Under the pieces are notes generated by a model. The model was given only the letters and a program-made list of their open reading frames with translations. It searched no databases and had not been told where the DNA came from. Source: Crassaminicella profunda (lineage in GTDB: Bacteria > Bacillota > Clostridia > Peptostreptococcales > Thermotaleaceae). Taken from it: DNA of 64,000 nucleotides. This document shows, one piece after another, positions 43,638 through 54,192 of the stretch. Position 1 is the stretch's first letter, and the number at the start of each line of letters is the position of its first letter. The position numbers were made by a program, and so were the translations under genes. Location: the NCBI RefSeq assembly GCF_019884785.1, contig NZ_CP082326.1:551355-615354 (forward strand). The letters are read 5' to 3'.

Positions 43638-43657
43638 GGGAATAAGGGGGTTTTTAT

Positions 43658-44545
43658 GTGACAGAAAAAGTAGTAGTCAATGAAAAAGAGGAGAAACAAA
43701 AAATACGCACGCCAATATCAGAGTTTTGGAGAAAATTTAAGAAACAAAAAGTTGCAGTATTTGCAGGAGGTATTATATGTATCCTTGTGATTTTAGCTAT
43801 TTTTGGTGAACAGATTGCACCATATGCATTAGATGCAACAGATTATGATCATCCAATGGAAGGACCATCTCTTTCACACTTCGCAGGAACAGATGCCTAT
43901 GGAAGAGATATTTTAAGTAGAATTATCATTGGTTCGAGAATTTCTTTAGTGGTAGGCCTTAGTTCTGTAACTGTTGGAATGATTATCGGGTCTTTATTAG
44001 GACTCATTAGTGGCTATTATGGGGGGATTTTAGATAATTTGATCATGAGATTTTGTGATGTTTTATTTGCTTTTCCAGGAATTTTATTAGCCATTGCTAT
44101 TGTTGCCATTTTAGGGCCGGGCCTTGAAAATGTGGTGGTGGCAGTTGCCACTTTCAGTATACCCGTCTTTGCTCGGATTGTACGGGGGAGTACACTATCT
44201 ATAAAAGAGACGGTTTATGTGGAAGCTGCCAAAAGTATCGGAACAAAAAACTATTGGATTATGCTGAAGCATATTTTACCAGGAACTGCTTCTAGTATCA
44301 TTGTCTTTTTTACTATGAGAATCGGTACATCTATTTTAACAGCTGCAAGTTTAAGCTTTATAGGACTAGGTGCACAACCTCCTACACCAGAATGGGGAGC
44401 TATGCTAAGTGGTGGAAGAGATTATTTAAATGTAGCACCACATATTACTATTTATCCAGGTCTTGCTATATTTATCACAGTTTTAGCATTTAATTTATTA
44501 GGAGATGGATTAAGAGATGCATTAGATCCAAAGTTAGACAATTAA
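43658..44545 (+). CDS. Peptide ABC importer permease 2 (DppC/OppC type)
   Basis: A 295-aa permease. The GTG at 43658 is the only plausible start, since the ATG just upstream runs straight into TGA; AAGGGGG lies about 8 nt before it. Landmarks: [49 protein letters not shown] loop [24 protein letters not shown], and [21 protein letters not shown], all characteristic of DppC/OppC. Partner of the preceding permease. Confidence 0.92.
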   Translation: MTEKVVVNEKEEKQKIRTPISEFWRKFKKQKVAVFAGGIICILVILAIFGEQIAPYALDATDYDHPMEGPSLSHFAGTDAYGRDILSRIIIGSRISLVVGLSSVTVGMIIGSLLGLISGYYGGILDNLIMRFCDVLFAFPGILLAIAIVAILGPGLENVVVAVATFSIPVFARIVRGSTLSIKETVYVEAAKSIGTKNYWIMLKHILPGTASSIIVFFTMRIGTSILTAASLSFIGLGAQPPTPEWGAMLSGGRDYLNVAPHITIYPGLAIFITVLAFNLLGDGLRDALDPKLDN

Positions 44546-44557
44546 TAGATAAAGGAG

Positions 44558-45556
44558 ATGAATATAACTGTGAAGAAGAAATTATTAGAAGTAAAATATC
44601 TGAAAACCTATTTTTATACAGATCAAGGGGTTGTACCAGCAGTAGATGGTGTGGATTTATATATAAATGAAGGGGAAACCTTAGGAGTTGTAGGGGAATC
44701 AGGATCAGGAAAAAGTGTAACCTCTCTTTCTATTATGAGATTACTACAGGATACTTCAGGAAAAATCGTCAATGGGTATATCAATTTTGATGATAAAGAT
44801 TTATTATCCTTATCTGAAAGTGAAATGCAAAACATTCGAGGAAATGATATTGCTATGATTTTTCAAGAGCCTATGACCTCTTTAAATCCTGTTTTAAAGA
44901 TCGGAGAACAAATTCAAGAAGCGGTTGAACTGCATTTGAAATTAGCTAAAAATAAGGCAAAAAAACACGTTGTAGACATGTTAAAAGCTGTAGGGATTCC
45001 AAGATCAGAAGAAATTTATGATGAATATCCTCATCAACTTTCAGGGGGCATGAGGCAAAGAGTTATGATTGCCATGGCCATGGCTTGTCGTCCTAAGTTA
45101 TTAATTGCAGATGAACCTACTACAGCCCTAGATGTTACGGTTCAAGCACAAATTCTAGATTTGATGAAAAAATTAAAGACAGAAAATCATACAGCGATTA
45201 TGATGGTAACGCATGATTTAGGGGTAGTTGCTGAAACCTGTGAAAGAGTAGTTGTTATGTATTGTGGGAGAGTAGTTGAATATGGGGATGTATATGAAAT
45301 TTTTGAAAAGCCTATGCATCCTTATACGAGAGGATTATTGAATTCGATTCCTAAATTAAGACAAAAAGTAGATCGACTAGATTCTATACCAGGGACAGTA
45401 CCTAATCCTAAAAATATGCCTAAAGGATGTAAATTTGCACCAAGATGTGCTGAGGCAATGGATATTTGTTTTGAAAAAGAACCTCCATTATTTTATATTG
45501 ATGAAGGACATAAAAGTAAATGTTGGAATTGTAAAAATCATATGGGAGAGGATTAA
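44558..45556 (+). CDS. Peptide ABC importer ATPase 1 (DppD/OppD type)
   Basis: A 332-aa ATPase: Walker A GESGSGKSVT, Q-loop IFQEPMTSLNP, signature LSGGMRQRVMIAMAM, Walker B LLIADEPTTALD, switch His in MVTHDLGVV, and the C-terminal oligopeptide-transporter extension with Cys cluster (CKFAPRCAEAMDICFEKEP, then CWNC), which in this family can bind an iron-sulfur cluster. The ATG at 44558 touches AAAGGAG, so GTG 44570 is a possible alternative start. Followed after 3 nt by the second ATPase. Confidence 0.92.
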   Translation: MNITVKKKLLEVKYLKTYFYTDQGVVPAVDGVDLYINEGETLGVVGESGSGKSVTSLSIMRLLQDTSGKIVNGYINFDDKDLLSLSESEMQNIRGNDIAMIFQEPMTSLNPVLKIGEQIQEAVELHLKLAKNKAKKHVVDMLKAVGIPRSEEIYDEYPHQLSGGMRQRVMIAMAMACRPKLLIADEPTTALDVTVQAQILDLMKKLKTENHTAIMMVTHDLGVVAETCERVVVMYCGRVVEYGDVYEIFEKPMHPYTRGLLNSIPKLRQKVDRLDSIPGTVPNPKNMPKGCKFAPRCAEAMDICFEKEPPLFYIDEGHKSKCWNCKNHMGED

Positions 45557-45559
45557 AAT

Positions 45560-46525
45560 ATGGGCGAGCAATTAGTTAAGGTAAACAATCTTAAAAAATT
45601 ATTTCCTATAAAAAAAGGATTATTAGGCAAAACAAAAGCTTATGTGAAAGCTGTAGACGGGTTGTCCTTTGAAATTTATAATGGAGAGTGTTTTGGATTA
45701 GTAGGAGAAAGTGGTTGTGGTAAATCTACAACAGGAAGAATGCTCCTAAAACTAATAGAACCTACAGAAGGTGAGATTTGTTTTGAAGGAAAAGATATTG
45801 TCAAGATGAGTCAAGAAGAAATGCGTATGAAGAGAAAAGATATCCAAATGATTTTCCAAGATCCCTATGCATCCTTAAATCCAAGAATGACTGTAGGTGA
45901 AATTATTGCAGAACCATTAAAGGTACACACAAAGCTTGGTAAAGAGGAAAGAGCAAAACGAATTTATGAGTTATTAGAAATGGTAGGGCTCAGTGGATAT
46001 CATGCCAATCGATATGCTCATGAATTCAGTGGAGGACAAAGACAAAGGATTGGTATTGCCAGAGCCTTGGCAGCTGAACCAAAATTGATTATTGCAGATG
46101 AACCTGTTTCTGCATTAGATGTTTCTATACAGTCTCAGGTACTAAATTTATTGCAAGATTTAAAGAAAGAATTTAATTTAACTTATGTTTTTATTGCCCA
46201 TGATTTAAGTGTAGTAGAGCATATTAGTGATCGAGTTGGGGTTATGTATTTAGGAAGAATTGTAGAGATTGCAGACAAAGATACTTTATACAGTGATCCT
46301 TCCCATCCTTATACAAAAGCATTACTAAGTGCTGTACCTATTGCTGATCCTAGAGCGAAGAAAGAAAGGATTATATTAGAAGGAGATGTTCCAAGTCCTG
46401 TGAATCCACCAAGTGGATGCAGTTTTCATACAAGATGTAGAAATTGTATGGAGATTTGTAAAAAGGAAAGACCTGTATTAAAAAAGATAGGTCCATCCCA
46501 TGAAGTTGCTTGTCATCTTTATTAA
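45560..46525 (+). CDS. Peptide ABC importer ATPase 2 (DppF/OppF type)
   Basis: A 321-aa ATPase: Walker [35 protein letters not shown], signature [15 protein letters not shown], Walker [17 protein letters not shown], switch His in [22 protein letters not shown], and the C-terminal Cys motif [21 protein letters not shown] typical of OppF. The signature begins FSGGQ, an accepted variant. It completes a full importer; an SD (GGAGAGGATTAAAAT) overlaps the previous gene's end. A regulator gene follows after 90 nt. Confidence 0.92.
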   Translation: MGEQLVKVNNLKKLFPIKKGLLGKTKAYVKAVDGLSFEIYNGECFGLVGESGCGKSTTGRMLLKLIEPTEGEICFEGKDIVKMSQEEMRMKRKDIQMIFQDPYASLNPRMTVGEIIAEPLKVHTKLGKEERAKRIYELLEMVGLSGYHANRYAHEFSGGQRQRIGIARALAAEPKLIIADEPVSALDVSIQSQVLNLLQDLKKEFNLTYVFIAHDLSVVEHISDRVGVMYLGRIVEIADKDTLYSDPSHPYTKALLSAVPIADPRAKKERIILEGDVPSPVNPPSGCSFHTRCRNCMEICKKERPVLKKIGPSHEVACHLY

Positions 46526-46615
46526 TGGATATTTTATAGAAAACAATAAGATGTAAAGCTATGAAGGATTTGAATTTATTCCTCAGAAAAAATAGGATTT
46601 GAAAAGGTGAATATA

Positions 46616-48358
46616 ATGAAGAGAAAATACCTAAAAAGGAAATTAGTGATTATTTGTATTCAAGAAGGTTATATGGAACGAATGTTGAGTCAATTAAAAG
46701 AAATATTTTCCGATAAGGTAGAAATTCGGGGGATCACAGTGAAAAATTTGATGAAAGAAAAAATAGATCCTGACGAAATTCTTTTGTTATCTAATCAATC
46801 CATTGTCCCTATGGTAAAAACTTTTTTTCAAGACATAAAGAAATATATATTAATCAAACGTTCCGTTAATTTGATGAATATGAAAAAATTATGGTTGCTT
46901 CCTAAAGGACAAAAGATTTTGGTCATCAATGATACAGATCTTAATACAAAAGAAGTAGTAGAAGAGTTAAGGGAATGTATTTTTGAACATGATTATTATG
47001 GTTACCCCATGAATAATCCCATACCAAAAGAGATTGATTATGTTATTACCCCAGGAGAAATGCAATTCATACCTGAAGGGGTGAAAAATGTTATAGACAT
47101 AGGGCCTAGGGTAATAGACTTAGAGACCATTATGAAACTTTTTGAAATTCTAGGTTTTGAGTATGACCATGTATGGATTATGAAACGATACATGAAAGCA
47201 TTAAGTCTCCTTACACAAGATGAGCCCATGGATAAGATGCATCTATTAAATAAAATTGATACAAAAGCAAATTATTATTTTTCAGATATGATTTCTTATA
47301 GCGAAAAAATAGAAAATACTATTCAAATGGCTAAGAAAATGGCAAAGGATGAAAAAAATATTCATATTTATGGGGAGATTGGAACGGGAAAAACACTTTT
47401 GGCACAAGCTATTCATAATGAATCAAAAAGAAAAGAAAAGGTTTTTATTATGGTGGATTGTTCTTTGATGTCAGAAAAAACACTCGAAAACAAGTTGTTT
47501 GGGTATGAGGATGAAGCTTCTAAAAATAAGGTTCCAAGCTTGTTAGAACTTGCAGATGGAGGAACCTTGTGTTTAGAAGCAATCAATGGGCTCTCCTTTA
47601 AGCTACAAAATAGATTGCTTCAAGTGATCAAAGAGAATAAGCTTACTAGAAATAATGGAATAGAACCTATTTTGATTGATGTTCGATTGATTACAACGAG
47701 TACAGTAAATATTTTAGGGTTAGTAAAAGAAGGGGAATTTTCTAAAGAATTATTTTATAGAATGTCTCCTTATGCTTTAAGATTACATAATTTAAATGAA
47801 GAAAATGTACAATTAGAAGCTTTGATTGAGGGATATTTGAAAAATAATCTTAAGAGAGAGGAGTTAATCATTGAAGAGGATGCTATACAAATCCTTAAAA
47901 ACCATAAATGGAGAGGTAATGTAAGAGAATTATTTAATGTATTAGCTCATATTGCTTGTATGGATGTAAGTAGAATCGATAAAAGTGATCTCCCTTTTTA
48001 TATAAAGACCAACGAAGTTGTAGATGAAAAAATTTTTGATCATACGGTACAGAAAAAAACAATAGATGTGGAGAAAATGATTAAAGAAATAGAAAGACGT
48101 GGATTTTTAGAAGAAAGCTTAAAGATATTAAATGTTTTTCATGGTGGGAAAGAAGCCTATAAGGCCTATGGACGTTTATCCTTAAAAAAGAAATTAGAAG
48201 AAATCCATATTTATCTAACAGAACAGCAGTTAAGATTAAAGCTTGAGTGGTTAAAAGATTTAGGTTTATTAAATGTAAGAAAAGGAAGAGCAGGAACCAT
48301 TCTTTCAAGAAAAGGAAAAGAATTTTTAAAAGAACTAGAGAATAGGAAATTAGAATAA
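46616..48358 (+). CDS. AAA+ transcriptional regulator related to sigma-54 activators but lacking GAFTGA
   Basis: A 580-aa protein; I chose ATG 46616, 8 nt after AAAAGG, rather than the GTG at 46607. Residues 1-200 resemble the tandem alpha/beta sensory region of PrpR-like proteins but are unassigned. The AAA+ domain has Walker A GEIGTGKT (about 253-260), ENKLFGYE as in sigma-54 activators, but EDEASKN where GAFTGA should be, and LCLEAI in place of the Walker B Asp-Glu pair (LFLDEI). The R-finger region ELFYRMSPYALRL and sensor motif KWRGNVRELFNVL are present. The C-terminal 100 residues look like winged-helix DNA binding, not the usual Fis-type HTH. Without the loop that contacts sigma-54 it probably acts with another sigma factor. 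Context implies control of peptide uptake and D-peptide breakdown. Confidence 0.75.
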   Translation: MKRKYLKRKLVIICIQEGYMERMLSQLKEIFSDKVEIRGITVKNLMKEKIDPDEILLLSNQSIVPMVKTFFQDIKKYILIKRSVNLMNMKKLWLLPKGQKILVINDTDLNTKEVVEELRECIFEHDYYGYPMNNPIPKEIDYVITPGEMQFIPEGVKNVIDIGPRVIDLETIMKLFEILGFEYDHVWIMKRYMKALSLLTQDEPMDKMHLLNKIDTKANYYFSDMISYSEKIENTIQMAKKMAKDEKNIHIYGEIGTGKTLLAQAIHNESKRKEKVFIMVDCSLMSEKTLENKLFGYEDEASKNKVPSLLELADGGTLCLEAINGLSFKLQNRLLQVIKENKLTRNNGIEPILIDVRLITTSTVNILGLVKEGEFSKELFYRMSPYALRLHNLNEENVQLEALIEGYLKNNLKREELIIEEDAIQILKNHKWRGNVRELFNVLAHIACMDVSRIDKSDLPFYIKTNEVVDEKIFDHTVQKKTIDVEKMIKEIERRGFLEESLKILNVFHGGKEAYKAYGRLSLKKKLEEIHIYLTEQQLRLKLEWLKDLGLLNVRKGRAGTILSRKGKEFLKELENRKLE

Positions 48359-48370
48359 GGGGTGGGGACC

Positions 48371-49189
48371 ATGAAGATTTTTATTTCAGCAGATATTGAG
48401 GGAATCGGTGGTGTTGTTCAAGGGGTTCAAACAAAAGTAGGAAATGGGGATTATGAAAAAGCAAGAATTTTAATGACCCAAGAAGTAAATGCAGCTATTG
48501 ATGGGGCTTTAGAAGCAGGTGCAAAAGAGATGGTTGTAAATGATTCCCATGGAGGCATGCGTAATCTATTAGTGGAGGATTTAAGAGAGGAAGCAACTGT
48601 CATTTGTGGAAAACCGAAAAAGAATTCCATGATGGCAGGACTTGATCAAACCTTTGATGCTATATTATGCATTGGTTATCATCCAATGGCAAAACATGAT
48701 GGTACCCTCTCACATACTATTAGCGGATATGCTTTTTCAGATATACAGATCAATGGAAAAAGCTATGGAGAATCAGGGATTTATGGTGCTTTAGCTGGAA
48801 GTTTTGGGGTGCCTGTAGTATTGTTTTCTGGGGATGATGCATTAGAAATGGAAGTAAAAAGAGATTTTCCTAAAGTTCAAGTAGCCGTAGTAAAAGAAAA
48901 TATAGCTGCTAATTGTGCAAAATGTATGCATCCTAATAAAGCTAGAGCATTAATCAAAGAAAAAGTAAAACATGCTTTAAAAGAATTAAAGAATATGGAA
49001 CTTTTTCAATTAAAAGGACCTTTAGACATGAAGATCAAACTCAATTCTGTTTTGATTACAGATTGTGTAGAAATTATTCCAAGGGTCAATAGAGTTTCTT
49101 CTGATACCATTGAATATATTGCTGAAGATATCCAAGAAGGGGTTCGATTGTTAAATACCATATCTGCTATGGCAAGAGGACTTATGTAG
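48371..49189 (+). CDS. dppA: M55-family D-aminopeptidase
   Basis: A 272-aa zinc peptidase: metal-binding SADIEGIGGV (Asp, Glu) at the N-terminus, MVVNDSHGGMRNL (His), ICIGYHPMAKHDGTLSHT (His residues) and YGESGIYGALAGSFGVPVVLFSGDD, matching DppA of Bacillus subtilis, which cleaves D-Ala-D-Ala and similar peptides and is also encoded beside a dipeptide importer. I chose ATG 48371 with AAGGGG 8 nt upstream; a GTG at 48362 overlaps that site. The gene is 12 nt after the regulator, so it belongs to the operon. Predicted role: recycling of D-amino-acid peptides. Confidence 0.9.
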   Translation: MKIFISADIEGIGGVVQGVQTKVGNGDYEKARILMTQEVNAAIDGALEAGAKEMVVNDSHGGMRNLLVEDLREEATVICGKPKKNSMMAGLDQTFDAILCIGYHPMAKHDGTLSHTISGYAFSDIQINGKSYGESGIYGALAGSFGVPVVLFSGDDALEMEVKRDFPKVQVAVVKENIAANCAKCMHPNKARALIKEKVKHALKELKNMELFQLKGPLDMKIKLNSVLITDCVEIIPRVNRVSSDTIEYIAEDIQEGVRLLNTISAMARGLM

Positions 49190-49200
49190 GGGGAAGGGGT

Positions 49201-50271
49201 ATGAAAAATCAAAAAAGAATAAGGGACTATGGCATAAATATAGGAAATATAGAACCAGGAGAAAAAAATGCAATCACTGATGTATTAGGAGTGAAGGTAG
49301 GCCATTTTACTTTAAATGAAGGAAATATAAAAACTGGGGTCACAGCTATACTTCCCCATGAAGGGAATTTGTTCAAAGAAAAGGTTTTTGCTGCATCTCA
49401 TGTGATTAATGGATTTGGAAAAACCATAGGAACCATTCAAATTGAAGAATTAGGAAATATTGAAACACCTATTATTTTGACAAATACTTTAAGTACAGGG
49501 ATCGTAAGTGATGCTTTAATACAATATATGTTAAAGGGAAATAAGGATATTGGAAGGACTACAGGGACAGTTAATCCTATAGTTTGTGAATGTAATGATG
49601 GCTATTTGAATGATATTCGAGGGGGACATGTAAAAAAAGAACATGTATTTTCTGCTATTGAAAATGCAGATAGTGAATTTGAAGAAGGTAGTGTTGGGGC
49701 AGGCACAGGTATGTCTTGCTATAAACTAAAGGGTGGAATCGGAACAGCCTCTAGAAAGGTCAAGCTAGATGGGGATGATTATACAGTTGGAGCATTGGTT
49801 TTAACCAATATGGGACATAAAAAGGATTTAATGATTAATAGGATGCCTGCTGGAAGAATGATAGAAGAAATAGATCAAAAAGAGGATTTAGAAGAGGATA
49901 AGGGATCTATTATCATGCTGTTAGCAACAGATATTCCTATGAGTCATAGGCAACTGAAAAGAATTTCTAAAAGAGCTATTGTAGGTCTTAGTCGAACGGG
50001 TTCCCATATTGGAAATGGTAGTGGAGAAATTGTTATTAGCTTTACTACTGCAAATACCATGTTGCACGATAAAAAAGAAGATTTAATGGACATAAAAATC
50101 ATTCATGAAAATAATATGGATTTTGTTTTTAGATCTGTGGCTGAAGCTGTAGAAGAAGCTATTTTAAACTCTTTAATCACAGGGAAAAGTACTATAGGAA
50201 GGGATGGTAATCATAGAAAATCGTTAAATGAGTATATGGATAGCATCCTTAAACAGGTAGAGCCAAAATAG
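49201..50271 (+). CDS. P1-family (S58) aminopeptidase, DmpA type
   Basis: A 356-aa N-terminal-nucleophile hydrolase: NAITDVLGVKVGHFTL at the start, HVINGFGKTIGTIQIEELG, GSVGAGTGMSCYKLKGGIGTAS, LVLTNMG and RTGSHIGNGSGEIVISFTTAN. Members cleave themselves before a Ser in this last region to make two chains, and release N-terminal L- or D-amino acids. SD AGGGGG and AAGGGG stand 11 nt after the DppA stop. Together with DppA it gives the operon two enzymes able to act on D-containing peptides brought in by the importer. Specificity is not predictable. Confidence 0.88.
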   Translation: MKNQKRIRDYGINIGNIEPGEKNAITDVLGVKVGHFTLNEGNIKTGVTAILPHEGNLFKEKVFAASHVINGFGKTIGTIQIEELGNIETPIILTNTLSTGIVSDALIQYMLKGNKDIGRTTGTVNPIVCECNDGYLNDIRGGHVKKEHVFSAIENADSEFEEGSVGAGTGMSCYKLKGGIGTASRKVKLDGDDYTVGALVLTNMGHKKDLMINRMPAGRMIEEIDQKEDLEEDKGSIIMLLATDIPMSHRQLKRISKRAIVGLSRTGSHIGNGSGEIVISFTTANTMLHDKKEDLMDIKIIHENNMDFVFRSVAEAVEEAILNSLITGKSTIGRDGNHRKSLNEYMDSILKQVEPK

Positions 50272-50472
50272 ACTGCTTGTATAATAAAAGTAAGTTTAGC
50301 TACTGAATTTTATGGTATATTTTTAGTTTTGTTATCAGATGAAAATCTATAACAAAGGAATCATTCTAAAATAGAGGGAGAGAAAATTTAGTATTTGCTA
50401 GATTTTGTTGTTTATTGATAAAATCTATTAAAAAATATTTCTAAATAAAAAGGTGAAGGAGACGGTGAGAGG

Positions 50473-51549
50473 ATGAATACAACAGCTTCTTTAGAAATGA
50501 TTAGAGATTTTTCAAATGCCAATGGCGTATCAGGCTTTGAAGATGAAGTGGTAAAAGTAATCAGAAAATATGCAAATGATCAGGTAGAGATCAAAGAAGA
50601 TCGTCTTAGAAATTTATACTTACATAGAAAAAATAATAAAGGAAGTCAACCTATTATCATGATCGATGCTCATTCAGATGAGGTAGGGTTTATGGTTCAA
50701 TCTATTAAGGAAAATGGAATGATTAAATTTATTCCTATTGGTGGTTGGGTAGCTCAAAATGTACCTGCTCAAAGGGTTAGGATTATTAATGCTGAGGGAG
50801 AGGTAATTATTGGTATTGTTGCTACAAAGCCTCCTCATTTCATGTCAGAGGCAGAAAGGAAGCAAGCTGTAGAAATTTCAAATCTAGTAATAGATATTGG
50901 CGCTACATCAAGAAAAGAGGTCATAGAAGTTTTCAAAATAGAAGTAGGTGCTCCAATCGTTCCAGATGTTACATTTAGATACAATGAGACCAATGAAACA
51001 TTATTAGGGAAAGGTTTTGACAATCGATTAGGGTGTGCTGCCCTTATAGATACCCTTAAGACGTTAGAAAATGAAGAGTTAGATGTGGATGTTGTTGGAA
51101 CCGTTTCTGCCCAGGAGGAAGTAGGTACAAGAGGTGCATTTGTTACAGCCAATACAGTAAAGCCAGATGTAGCCATCGTCTTTGAAGGAACCCCTGCTGA
51201 TGATACTTTCATGGATGAATATGAGTCACAATCTGCATTAAAGAAAGGCCCTCAAATAAGACATAGAGATAACTCTATGATTACCCATCCAAGATTCACA
51301 AGATTTTCACGACAAATTGCCAAAGATTTAGGAATTGATTTTCAAGATGCTGTAAGGTTAGGTGGTGGGACAAATGGGGGGAGAATTCACCTATCCAATG
51401 GAGGGGTACCAACTATTGTCATAGGGATTCCTGTAAGATATATACATACCCATCAAGGATTTTCAGCACTTATAGATTATAAAAATGCTGTAAAGTGGGC
51501 TAGTGAAATTGTTAAGAGTTTAAATAAAGAAATCATCGAAAAATTTTAA
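50473..51549 (+). CDS. M42-family aminopeptidase (glutamyl aminopeptidase/endoglucanase-like)
   Basis: A 358-aa metallopeptidase: IMIDAHSDEVGFMV (metal His and catalytic Asp), FDNRLGCAALIDTL (bridging Asp), VSAQEEVGTRGAF (Glu-Glu), and RLGGGTNGGRIHLSNGGVPTIVIGIPVRYIHTHQG (C-terminal metal His). M42 enzymes form tetrahedral dodecamers that trim peptides in the cytoplasm. SD GGTGAAGGAGA and GAGAGG precede the ATG. Separated by 200 nt from the peptide operon, so possibly its own unit, but functionally it extends the peptide degradation theme. Followed by the second copy of the conserved hairpin. Confidence 0.92.
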   Translation: MNTTASLEMIRDFSNANGVSGFEDEVVKVIRKYANDQVEIKEDRLRNLYLHRKNNKGSQPIIMIDAHSDEVGFMVQSIKENGMIKFIPIGGWVAQNVPAQRVRIINAEGEVIIGIVATKPPHFMSEAERKQAVEISNLVIDIGATSRKEVIEVFKIEVGAPIVPDVTFRYNETNETLLGKGFDNRLGCAALIDTLKTLENEELDVDVVGTVSAQEEVGTRGAFVTANTVKPDVAIVFEGTPADDTFMDEYESQSALKKGPQIRHRDNSMITHPRFTRFSRQIAKDLGIDFQDAVRLGGGTNGGRIHLSNGGVPTIVIGIPVRYIHTHQGFSALIDYKNAVKWASEIVKSLNKEIIEKF

Positions 51550-51567
51550 AGAAAAATGATTTGAAAG

Positions 51568-51608
51568 AAGATAGAGTACTTCATGATGGAGGAAATATCT
51601 TTTTTTTA
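51568..51608 (+). ncRNA. Conserved loop-E-like hairpin, copy 2
   Basis: AAGATA, G, AGTA, CTTC, loop ATGAT, GGAG, GAA, A, TATCTT and a run of eight Ts, 19 nt after the M42 peptidase stop. This is the clearest terminator of the four copies. Confidence 0.7.
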
Positions 51609-51786
51609 TTGATAAAAAAGAACGGGATAAAATTCCAAAAAAATTTTGATCCATAAAGGAATGAAAGTATTAGAAAATGAGTTGTTGGAGAACTATCGAT
51701 ATAGGATGAAAGGAAGTTATTGGAATACAAAATAGGAAAATATAGTATTATATACAAGGTTATAGAATAGAAAGGGGTTTATTCCA

Positions 51787-53790
51787 ATGAAAAGCTTGAA
51801 AATCAAGTTGATTCTATATTTTTCTATTATCCTTTGTATAGGCTGTATTAGTTTAGGCATTATTTCTCATATCAATGGATCAAGGGCATTACTCCATAGT
51901 GTGAACAATAATTTAGTCCTTATGGCACAAGAGTCTTCACAAGTCATATCAGAAAGAATCAATATTGAAATGGAAAAACTAAAAGTAGTAGCTTCACAAA
52001 GGAGCATTACCAATCCTAATGAACTTATTGAAGACAAAATGGAAGTATTAAAAGAAGAAGTGAAAAGAAGTGGATATGTACTAATGGACATTGTTAATAA
52101 AGAAGGGATTTCTAGATCAACTAGTGGGAAAAATCAGAACTTGAAGGATCGAGAGTATTTTAAAAAGGCCATTGAAGGGCAAACTGCTATTTCAGATTTA
52201 TTGATTAGTAAAGGGGATCAATCTTTAGTCATTGCTTATGCAACACCAATAAAGTACAAGGGAGAGATTACAGGTGCGTTAGTTGCAGTGCGAGATGCTA
52301 AAGATTTTAGCCAGATTGTTTCTGATATAAAAATAGGTGAAACTGGCTATGCCCATATCATTAATCATGAAGGAAAAATCGTTGCAGATCAAGATATGAA
52401 TAAGGTGATGAAAGAGGTCAATATTTTAGAAAAAGCAAGAAAGGACTCTTCCTTAAAAAAGTTTGAAATAGTATTAAACAAAATGGTTCATAAAGAAAAG
52501 GGAAGTGGAGAATATAAATATGAAGGAATTGACAAAATCATAGGGTATGCCCCTATTGCTCATACCAATTGGTCCATGGGGATTACAGTGCCAAAAGAAG
52601 AAATGTTAGTGGAATTAAATACAATGAAATATTCCAACTTTATTACGTCACTCATTATACTGATTATTGCTATCATAAGTATATCCTTTATAGGAAGTTC
52701 TATAGGAAAGCCCATTGAAGCCCTTGCGCTTATGATTAATCGATTAGCCAAGTATGATTTGAGATTTGATGAAAAGAGTGAAGTTTTTAAATATAGAAAA
52801 AGAAAAGATGAAATTGGAAACATAGCTAATTCATTAGGAACCATGCAAGGAAATTTGATGGATTTAATGAAGAAAATATCCCATGGAAGCCATCATGTAG
52901 GAGTTTCTTCTAAAGAATTAGCTGCTAGTTGTCAACAAGCAGTAACTGCTACAGAAGAAGTAGCAAAAACGATTGAAGATATTGCAAAAGGGGCTAATGA
53001 TCAAGCAAGAGATATAGAAGCAGGGGCTGAAAAAGCATATGCTTTAGGAAACTTAATAGAGAAAAACCAAGAATGTATGCAAAATGTAAATAATTCTTCT
53101 AAAAGGGTCGTTCAACTAATAGATGAAGGACTAGTAATCATCAATGAATTGATTGAAAAAACCAATGGAATTGAAAATGCATCTAAGGATATTTTTCAAG
53201 TGATCATACAAACCAACAAAAGTTCTACTAAAATTGGAAAAGCCAGTACTTTAATTGCTTCTATTGCAAAACAAACAAACTTACTTGCGTTAAATGCTAC
53301 TATAGAAGCAGCACGTGCAGGCGAAGCAGGCAGAGGATTTGCTGTAGTGGCAGGTGAAATAAGAAAGTTGGCAGAACAATCAACTAGATCAACAAAAGAC
53401 ATTGATCAATGGGTAAAAGAATTGGTAAAAAATGCTAGTGGTGCAGTAACAACTATGGAGAATGTATCAAAAATTGTAAAAAAGCAAGGAGAAAGTGTAA
53501 AAGAGACAGAGACAAAATATAAGGAAATTGCCCGTGCCATAGAAAAGTCAACAAAAGGAATTACTCAACTAGATGTTGCAGGAGAGGAAATGGAACATAA
53601 AAAAAGAGAGATTTTAGAAATCATGGAAAACTTATCAGCTATTGCACAACAAAATGCTGCAGGTACACAGGAAGCAGCGGCTACAACACAAGAAGAAACG
53701 GCTTCTATGAATGAAATTGCAAATGCTAGTGAAGGTTTGTTAGAGATTTCTAAAATATTACAAGAGTCTATCGCTAAATTTAAGATATAA
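51787..53790 (+). CDS. Methyl-accepting chemotaxis protein with Cache sensor
   Basis: A 667-aa chemoreceptor. Membrane helix 1 (about 8-28), extracellular dCache-type sensor (about 35-280; [25 protein letters not shown] and [10 protein letters not shown] are typical), helix 2 (about 285-305), HAMP (305-365), and a long cytoplasmic helical hairpin with the conserved tip [42 protein letters not shown]. The ligand is unknown; Cache sensors often bind amino acids or small acids. AAAGGGG precedes the ATG. Monocistronic. It should feed a CheA/CheW system encoded elsewhere. Confidence 0.93.
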   Translation: MKSLKIKLILYFSIILCIGCISLGIISHINGSRALLHSVNNNLVLMAQESSQVISERINIEMEKLKVVASQRSITNPNELIEDKMEVLKEEVKRSGYVLMDIVNKEGISRSTSGKNQNLKDREYFKKAIEGQTAISDLLISKGDQSLVIAYATPIKYKGEITGALVAVRDAKDFSQIVSDIKIGETGYAHIINHEGKIVADQDMNKVMKEVNILEKARKDSSLKKFEIVLNKMVHKEKGSGEYKYEGIDKIIGYAPIAHTNWSMGITVPKEEMLVELNTMKYSNFITSLIILIIAIISISFIGSSIGKPIEALALMINRLAKYDLRFDEKSEVFKYRKRKDEIGNIANSLGTMQGNLMDLMKKISHGSHHVGVSSKELAASCQQAVTATEEVAKTIEDIAKGANDQARDIEAGAEKAYALGNLIEKNQECMQNVNNSSKRVVQLIDEGLVIINELIEKTNGIENASKDIFQVIIQTNKSSTKIGKASTLIASIAKQTNLLALNATIEAARAGEAGRGFAVVAGEIRKLAEQSTRSTKDIDQWVKELVKNASGAVTTMENVSKIVKKQGESVKETETKYKEIARAIEKSTKGITQLDVAGEEMEHKKREILEIMENLSAIAQQNAAGTQEAAATTQEETASMNEIANASEGLLEISKILQESIAKFKI

Positions 53791-54192
53791 AATACTTTTC
53801 TTTACAATGAGGATAAAAATATGGAAGATCCAGATAAACATTCGCAATATTACAACGATTAAATAATTTAATGCATTCAAAAAAACAATTGCTATATTTA
53901 CAATGATTTGTATTAAAAAAAACTACAAATCTACAATGAATAAGGCATGAAAACAACCTTTCATATTGAATTTTGGGTAAAATATAGGTGTGATTTTTCA
54001 GACAAAAGAAACTTGTAAAAAACATTATTGCTTAGGAAATGGGACCAAAAAAAGGAAGGGTTTTTAGGGGAATTTTTGTGTTGAAATTACATTTGGGATA
54101 TTGTATTATGTACTGGCGAGAGAAAATATAAAGACAGAAGATACTCAATTTTATCTGTATATTTAAGAAAATAGAAGAAAGGTGTGGTACAA
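53791..54192. promoter_or_regulatory. Intergenic region with strong promoter for small membrane protein
   Basis: TTGAAA (54081-54086), a 17-nt spacer and TATTAT (54104-54109) form a good sigma-A promoter about 84 nt before the next start. The preceding 290 nt (53791-54080) are AT-rich with no gene or clear terminator for the chemoreceptor. Confidence 0.6.
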
